Source: Candidatus Fonsibacter sp.
GTDB taxonomy: Bacteria; Pseudomonadota; Alphaproteobacteria; Pelagibacterales; Pelagibacteraceae
NCBI GenBank assembly: GCA_009693745.1
Contig: SHWR01000039.1
Span: forward strand, 1-9,881
Direction: 5' to 3'
DNA: 9,881 bases
Under the pieces are notes generated by a model that saw only the letters and a list, made by a program, of their open reading frames with translations, searched no databases and had not been told where the DNA came from. Below are positions 5,804 to 9,881 of the stretch, piece by piece (position 1 is the stretch's first letter; each line of letters starts with the position of its first letter). Both the position numbers and the translations under genes were made by a program.

Positions 5804-7105
5804 ATGAGCGGTCAAGATTCTAATTTGAATAATAACGAAATTAGGCCTGTACATACAAATAAAGTAGGTGGATCTCCATTCAAAGGAGTTGTTGGGTGGA
5901 TAGATAACCGTCTTCCAATTTTTAGAATTTTTAAATACGAGTATTTAGACTTTCAAGTTCCAAAAAACTTAAGTTATCTTTGGAGTTTAGGTGGAATATT
6001 GATGATATGTCTAATATTTTTAATTGTTACAGGTTTAGTTCTTGGAATGCACTACAAACCATCTTCGTCTGAAGCCTTCGTATCTGTTGAAAAAATTATG
6101 CGAGATGTAAATTATGGGTGGCTTCTTAGATATGCCCATATGAATTTTGCCTCTTTCTTTTTTATAGCAGTATATATTCATATTTTTAGAGGACTTTATT
6201 ATGGTTCTTATAAAGAACCGCGACAATTAATGTGGCTTATTGGAATTATTATTTTTTTCATGATGATGGCTACAGCTTTCCTTGGTTATACTTTGCCATG
6301 GGGTCAAATGAGTTATTGGGGAGCAACAGTTATTACAAATTTATTTTCAGCAGTACCATTAGTAGGAAACACAATAGTTACGTGGTTGTGGGGAGATTAT
6401 GCAGTTGGAGATTCTACTTTAAATCGTTTTTATGTTTTACATTGGTTTTTAGCTTTTGGAATTTTAGGAATTGTCATTTTTCACGTTATAGCTTTACATA
6501 TAGTTGGTTCTAATAATCCATCTGGTATTGAACCTGCAGATACTAGAGACACGGTAAGTTTTGCTCCGTTTACAACAAGCAAAGATTTATTTGCAATGTT
6601 AATTTTTTTACTAGCCTTTGTTTTAATTACTATGTTTGCGCCAAACTATCTAGGTCATCCAGACAATTATATTCCTGCAGATCCTTTAATCACTCCGGCT
6701 CATATTGTTCCAGAATGGTATTTTTTACCTTTCTATGCAATTTTAAGAAGCATTCCTGATAAACTTTTAGGAGTTATTGCGATGGTAAGTAGTACCGTTG
6801 TTTTAGGCTTATTGCCGTGGTTAGATTTGTCTAAAGTTCGATCTTCAGTTTTTAGGCCTATATGGAAGCAATTTGTTTTTTTATTCGTCCTTGATTTTTT
6901 TATATTAATGTATGTAGGGGGAATGCCAGCTGAAGGTATTTATGTTTTAATAGCTAGAGTAGGTACTGTTTATTGGTTTTTATTCTTTTTAATTATAGCT
7001 CCCTTGGTTTCGTTAACAGAGAAAACTTTACCTATGCCTAATAGTATTCATGAGTATGAGAATTGGAAAAAACAAGGCAGAATTAAAACATTAAAAATTT
7101 TTTAA
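5804..7105 (+). CDS. petB: Cytochrome b subunit of the bc1 complex
   Basis: Cytochrome b is the membrane core of ubiquinol:cytochrome c reductase and holds both quinone sites and haems bL and bH. This 433-residue protein has about eight hydrophobic segments, as in full-length proteobacterial cytochrome b (not the split b6/subunit IV form). Haem ligands are H112 (RYAHMN), H126 (YIHIFRG), H213 (LHWFL) and H227 (FHVIALH). Both pairs are 14 residues apart, as in Rhodobacter. LPWGQMSYWGATV (164-176) and PEWY (303-306) form the Qo site. The soluble N-terminal tail of about 50 residues is polar. It is separated by 9 bp from both petA and petC. It is not fused to cytochrome c1, unlike the fbcH arrangement of Bradyrhizobium. 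The gene symbol fbcB is also used. Confidence 0.98.
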   Translation: MSGQDSNLNNNEIRPVHTNKVGGSPFKGVVGWIDNRLPIFRIFKYEYLDFQVPKNLSYLWSLGGILMICLIFLIVTGLVLGMHYKPSSSEAFVSVEKIMRDVNYGWLLRYAHMNFASFFFIAVYIHIFRGLYYGSYKEPRQLMWLIGIIIFFMMMATAFLGYTLPWGQMSYWGATVITNLFSAVPLVGNTIVTWLWGDYAVGDSTLNRFYVLHWFLAFGILGIVIFHVIALHIVGSNNPSGIEPADTRDTVSFAPFTTSKDLFAMLIFLLAFVLITMFAPNYLGHPDNYIPADPLITPAHIVPEWYFLPFYAILRSIPDKLLGVIAMVSSTVVLGLLPWLDLSKVRSSVFRPIWKQFVFLFVLDFFILMYVGGMPAEGIYVLIARVGTVYWFLFFLIIAPLVSLTEKTLPMPNSIHEYENWKKQGRIKTLKIF

Positions 7106-7114
7106 ATATAAAAT

Positions 7115-7900
7115 ATGAGTTTTGTATTAAAATTTTCATTATTTTTTTTATTTTTTACACTAACCATCTCAAATTTCTCTTCTGCAGAAAAACAAGAGAA
7201 ACTTTTAAGGCAATCTTGGTCTTTTGATGGTTTTTTTGGAAAGTTTGATAGAGCGTCTCTTCAAAGAGGCTATCAAGTTTACACCGAAGTCTGCGCATCT
7301 TGTCATTCAATGAATCTTTTAAGTTATAGAAATTTGTCAGAAGTAGGCGGACCAGGTTTTTCAGAAGATGAAGTTAAAGCAATATCCTCAAAAATTGAAG
7401 TTTTAGATGGCCCTAATGAAAGCGGAGAAATGTTTAAAAGATCAGGAAAAGCATCTGATAAATTTGCAAGCCCATTTCCTAATGAAAAAGCAGCAAGAGC
7501 TGCAAATGGAGGAGCCTATCCACCAGACATGTCAGTTTTAGTGAAAGCTAGAGCCGGTGGGGCAGATTATATTTATTCTATTTTGATGGGTTATGAAGAT
7601 AAGCCGCCCAAAGGTATAAAACTTGAGGATGGAGTTTATTACAATAAATATATGTCTGGGAATAAAATTAAAATGTCAAAACCTTTAAATAATGATTCCG
7701 TAACTTACTCTGATGGCACGGCATCAACGCAAGAGCAGCTTGCAAAAGATGTGGTTACTTTTTTAACATGGGCTTCAGAACCTCATTTAGAAGCAAGAAA
7801 AAGGATTGGATTTAAAACTGTTATTTATTTATTAATTTTAACAGCACTAGTTTATTTAGTTAAGAAAAAAATTTGGTTACGTATTGAACCTAAAGTGTAA
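7115..7900 (+). CDS. petC: Cytochrome c1 of the bc1 complex
   Basis: Cytochrome c1 receives electrons from the Rieske protein in the periplasm and passes them to a soluble or membrane cytochrome c. The 261-residue precursor has a hydrophobic Sec signal peptide (about 1-24, likely cut after SSA). It also has the covalent haem motif CASCH (60-64), with H64 as one axial ligand. NGGAYPPDMS (131-140) is the typical c1 block. M187 in KMSKPL is the probable second haem ligand, matching AMPPPL of other c1 proteins. A single C-terminal membrane anchor spans about 234-249 and ends in a basic tail. It completes petABC. The last 24 bp overlap the 3' end of ychF on the other strand, so the operon's termination signal must lie inside ychF or be absent. 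Confidence 0.97.
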   Translation: MSFVLKFSLFFLFFTLTISNFSSAEKQEKLLRQSWSFDGFFGKFDRASLQRGYQVYTEVCASCHSMNLLSYRNLSEVGGPGFSEDEVKAISSKIEVLDGPNESGEMFKRSGKASDKFASPFPNEKAARAANGGAYPPDMSVLVKARAGGADYIYSILMGYEDKPPKGIKLEDGVYYNKYMSGNKIKMSKPLNNDSVTYSDGTASTQEQLAKDVVTFLTWASEPHLEARKRIGFKTVIYLLILTALVYLVKKKIWLRIEPKV

Positions 7901-8956
7901 TACGTCTCCGTCTGCGACTTCGTAGTCTTTACCTTCAATTTTAAGTTTACCATTGTCTCTAGCGCCAACTTCTCCATTAAATTTAATATAATCAATATAA
8001 GATATAACTTCAGCTTTAATAAATCCTTTTTTAAAGTCAGAATGAATAACTTCAGCAGCATCTGGGGCTTTACAATTTTTTTCAATTGTCCATGCATGTG
8101 TTTCCTTAGGACCTGCTGTAAAATAAGTAGTTAAGTTTAAAATTTTATACCCAGCTTTTATTATTTGATCTAATCCAGATTCTTTTATTCCAATTTCTTT
8201 CATAAATTCATTAGCTTCAGAATCTCGAAGTTCAGTAATTTGTTGTTCAATTTCAGCAGAAACAACCACTACTGTATCATTTTTAAATTTTTCTTTTATT
8301 TTATTAGAATAAGAATTACCTAAGCTGACACAGTTTTCGTCTACATTACAGACTAAGATTCTAGGTTTAGTTGATAAAATACCTAAATTTTTAATTAATT
8401 TTTTATCGAATTTTTCTTCTAACTTCTCCGGTCTCGTTCCTTCTTTTAGAAATTCATGGATATACTCCAAAATCTCAAAAGCATCTTTATTTAATTCATT
8501 GTTTTTATTTTTTTTTTGGGACAATCTCTTTTCAACGGACTCTAAATCTGAAATCATCATTTCAGTTTCTACTGTTTCTAAATCTCTTATAGGATCTACA
8601 GTTTTATTAACGTTTTGTATTTCACTTGAATCAAAACATCTTAACATATGAATTACGGCTTCAACCTCTCTAATATTTGCAAGAAATTTATTGCCTAAAC
8701 CCTCACCTTTAGATGCTCCGGCCACTAGTCCAGCAATATCTACAAATGTTATATATGTAGGAATAATTTTTTCTGATTTTGCAATATTTGATAGTTTTTC
8801 TAATCTTTCATCAGGAACAGTTACTACTCCAATATTTGGTTCTATTGTACAAAAAGGAAAGTTAGCTGCTTGAGCATTTTTAGATTTTGTAAGAGCATTA
8901 AATAGTGTTGATTTACCAACATTGGGCAAGCCTACGATTCCACATTTAAAACTCAT
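7877..8956 (-). CDS. ychF: YchF/OLA1-family redox-responsive ATPase
   Basis: YchF is a universally conserved Obg-related P-loop NTPase that binds ribosomes. Studied members prefer ATP and are linked to oxidative-stress responses and translation. The 359 residues match the usual length of about 363. Motifs are G1 GLPNVGKS (9-16), G3 DIAGL (73-77) with a hydrophobic residue where Ras-type GTPases have the catalytic Gln, and NVDE (204-207) in place of NKxD, the YchF variant linked to ATP use. An alpha-helical coiled region (about 120-190) and a C-terminal TGS domain (about 275-356, from LTTYFTAGPKETHAW to DVLHFRF) follow. It lies 6 bp after pth in the rplY-pth-ychF set. Its 3' end overlaps petC by 24 bp tail to tail. 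Confidence 0.97.
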   Translation of the reverse strand: MSFKCGIVGLPNVGKSTLFNALTKSKNAQAANFPFCTIEPNIGVVTVPDERLEKLSNIAKSEKIIPTYITFVDIAGLVAGASKGEGLGNKFLANIREVEAVIHMLRCFDSSEIQNVNKTVDPIRDLETVETEMMISDLESVEKRLSQKKNKNNELNKDAFEILEYIHEFLKEGTRPEKLEEKFDKKLIKNLGILSTKPRILVCNVDENCVSLGNSYSNKIKEKFKNDTVVVVSAEIEQQITELRDSEANEFMKEIGIKESGLDQIIKAGYKILNLTTYFTAGPKETHAWTIEKNCKAPDAAEVIHSDFKKGFIKAEVISYIDYIKFNGEVGARDNGKLKIEGKDYEVADGDVLHFRFNT

Positions 8957-8962
8957 ATAGAC

Positions 8963-9520
8963 TTATTGATTACTTTTAGAAGCAAAATCGTCTAGTTTTT
9001 TTTCTATAAGAAGATTTATATTTTTAAATATTTTCTTGATAACTTGGTCTATTACTATTTTTTCTTCTTCAGTGAAATCATTTAGAACATGTTTGTCCAC
9101 CAATTCCGTGTCACCAGGATGTCCTATGCCAATTCTAATTCTATTATAATCAGTACCTATAGAATCATCTATTGACTTAATACCGTTATGACCACCACTG
9201 GATCCTCCGATTTTAGTTTTAATTTTTCCAATTTCTATGTCCATGTCGTCATGAAATACAAAAATATTATTAGTTTTAATTCTGTGGTAGTCGGTTATTT
9301 CTCTAATGCACATTCCAGAATTATTCATAAAAGTTAATGGTTTTACTACAATAACTTTATTCTCTTGCACTTGACCGTTAGTTAGTAGGCCTTTAAATTT
9401 AGGTTTTTGCTTTGAAAGTCCGAAATTTTTATTTAGAGCATCTATAAGTTTGAATCCTACGTTATGTCTGTTATTGGCATGTTTTGGATCTGGATTTCCT
9501 AACCCCGCAAATAATAACAT
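8963..9520 (-). CDS. pth: Peptidyl-tRNA hydrolase
   Basis: Pth cleaves the ester bond of peptidyl-tRNAs that fall off the ribosome, recycling the tRNA. At 185 residues it is close to the usual 190-200. Family features are MLLFAGLGNP (1-10), RHNVGF (18-23) with catalytic H19, KPLTFMNNSG (60-69) with N66, HDDMDI (90-95) with D91, and GGSSGGHNGIKS (105-116) with N112. These match H20, N68, D93 and N114 of the E. coli enzyme, each shifted by one or two. The C-terminus after the core is Lys-rich and short. The gene lies 7 bp after rplY and 6 bp before ychF. The rplY-pth-ychF order is a common bacterial arrangement and indicates one transcript. Confidence 0.97.
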   Translation of the reverse strand: MLLFAGLGNPDPKHANNRHNVGFKLIDALNKNFGLSKQKPKFKGLLTNGQVQENKVIVVKPLTFMNNSGMCIREITDYHRIKTNNIFVFHDDMDIEIGKIKTKIGGSSGGHNGIKSIDDSIGTDYNRIRIGIGHPGDTELVDKHVLNDFTEEEKIVIDQVIKKIFKNINLLIEKKLDDFASKSNQ

Positions 9521-9527
9521 TTAGATG

Positions 9528-9881
9528 TTATTTCTTTTTATCTGCAGGTGTAGCAGCGGCAGCAGGTTTTTTTCCAGCTTCAGGAGACTTTGAAGCTTCT
9601 CCTGGTTTAGCTTTCCCATCAGCAGGCTTAACATCACCCGCAACAGCTCCACCTTCTATTGGAGCAGTAGCATCACTCGTGGCAGCATCACCTGCAGCAG
9701 CAGCAACTGGTTCAGGTTCTTTAACAACCGTAGGAGCTGCAATGGTTGCTATAGTAAAGTCACGATCGTTAATTACAGGTTTTGCTCCTTCAGGTAATTT
9801 TACAGAGGATATATGAATACTTTCATTCATTTCTTTATTAGCTAAATCAACTACGATTTCAGCAGGAATATTTTCAGCAGC
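9528..9881 (-). CDS. rplY: 50S ribosomal protein L25 (TL5/CTC form), C-terminal part; gene runs off the window
   Basis: The frame is open from the right edge of the window to the TAA at 9528-9530, giving 117 visible residues. An internal ATG at 9830 is not the start, because 17 in-frame codons precede it and fit the family. The visible beginning, IPAEIVVDLANKEMNESIHI followed by KLPEGAKPVINDRDFTIATIAAPT, is the end of the C-terminal beta domain of the long (CTC/TL5) type of L25, which binds 5S rRNA. After IAAPT comes a tail of about 67 residues almost entirely of Ala, Pro, Gly, Glu, Asp and Lys, ending in KKK. It is surely disordered and encoded by DNA visibly richer in GC than the neighbours. 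Many alphaproteobacteria have a similar tail. It heads the visible rplY-pth-ychF set. Confidence 0.92.
   Translation of the reverse strand, partial: AAENIPAEIVVDLANKEMNESIHISSVKLPEGAKPVINDRDFTIATIAAPTVVKEPEPVAAAAGDAATSDATAPIEGGAVAGDVKPADGKAKPGEASKSPEAGKKPAAAATPADKKK

Noticed and set aside
6035..6513. Alternative frames on both strands within petB
   Set aside because: They overlap the haem-ligand region of cytochrome b, whose frame is unmistakable. The alternative products have no domain character.
5270..7900. Possible b6f-type or fused cytochrome b/c1 arrangement
   Set aside because: Cytochrome b is full length with 14-residue haem-ligand spacing in both pairs, and c1 is a separate gene with its own signal peptide, so this is a standard proteobacterial bc1 operon.
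7915..7930. Small hairpin (GACT/AGTC with a 4-nt loop) just after petC as a terminator
   Set aside because: The stem is only 4 bp, no T-run follows on the plus strand, and it lies in conserved ychF coding sequence.
7852..8097. Minus-strand open frame inside the 3' end of ychF in another frame
   Set aside because: ychF is clearly the coding frame with full TGS-domain conservation. The other frame yields a Leu/Lys-rich product with no recognisable motif.
9484..9816. Plus-strand open frame of 110 codons opposite rplY and the pth start
   Set aside because: It is antisense to well-supported rplY and pth. Its Ala/Ser/Pro-rich product simply mirrors the GCA/GCT/CCA codons of the L25 tail.

Overview
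The window is a gene-dense, strongly AT-rich piece of a bacterial chromosome. It has very short intergenic gaps, several overlapping genes and almost no recognisable Shine-Dalgarno sequences. The genes point to a streamlined, aerobic alphaproteobacterium. These include a Rieske/cytochrome b/separate cytochrome c1 set, oxygen-dependent HemF, an ispE preceded by a TPR protein gene, and an L25 with an Ala/Pro/Lys-rich tail. A SAR11 (Pelagibacterales)-like genome is my best guess. That is an inference from composition and protein style, not a database result.

Layout, left to right. Positions 1-3399 run on the plus strand: the 3' part of a TPR-repeat protein gene, ispE (isoprenoid precursor synthesis, overlapping the TPR gene), tRNA-Gln(UUG), a GNAT acetyltransferase whose ATG shares its A with the tRNA's CCA end, and a CCA-adding-type tRNA nucleotidyltransferase. 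Positions 3408-5193 run on the minus strand as a tight operon trmL-hemF-greA (wobble-base tRNA methylation, haem synthesis, transcript-cleavage factor). The two blocks converge on an AT-only hairpin at 3392-3415. A 76-bp divergent spacer, carrying a perfect 7-bp inverted repeat next to the petA start, separates trmL from petA-petB-petC (5270-7900), the complete three-subunit cytochrome bc1 complex. petC runs tail to tail into, and overlaps by 24 bp, the minus-strand set rplY-pth-ychF (9881-7877), which is translation related: ribosomal protein L25, peptidyl-tRNA hydrolase and the YchF/OLA1 ATPase.

Functionally this is core housekeeping: respiration plus haem supply on either side of the divergent spacer, and tRNA/translation maintenance elsewhere (tRNA-Gln, Cca, TrmL, Pth, YchF, L25). 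I see no mobile element, CRISPR array, phage gene or defence system, and no stretch over 300 bp lacks a gene. No previously undescribed multi-gene system is evident. The most interesting points are small and architectural: the tRNA/start-codon overlap, the two inverted repeats at gene borders, and a few unusual residues in otherwise conserved motifs.
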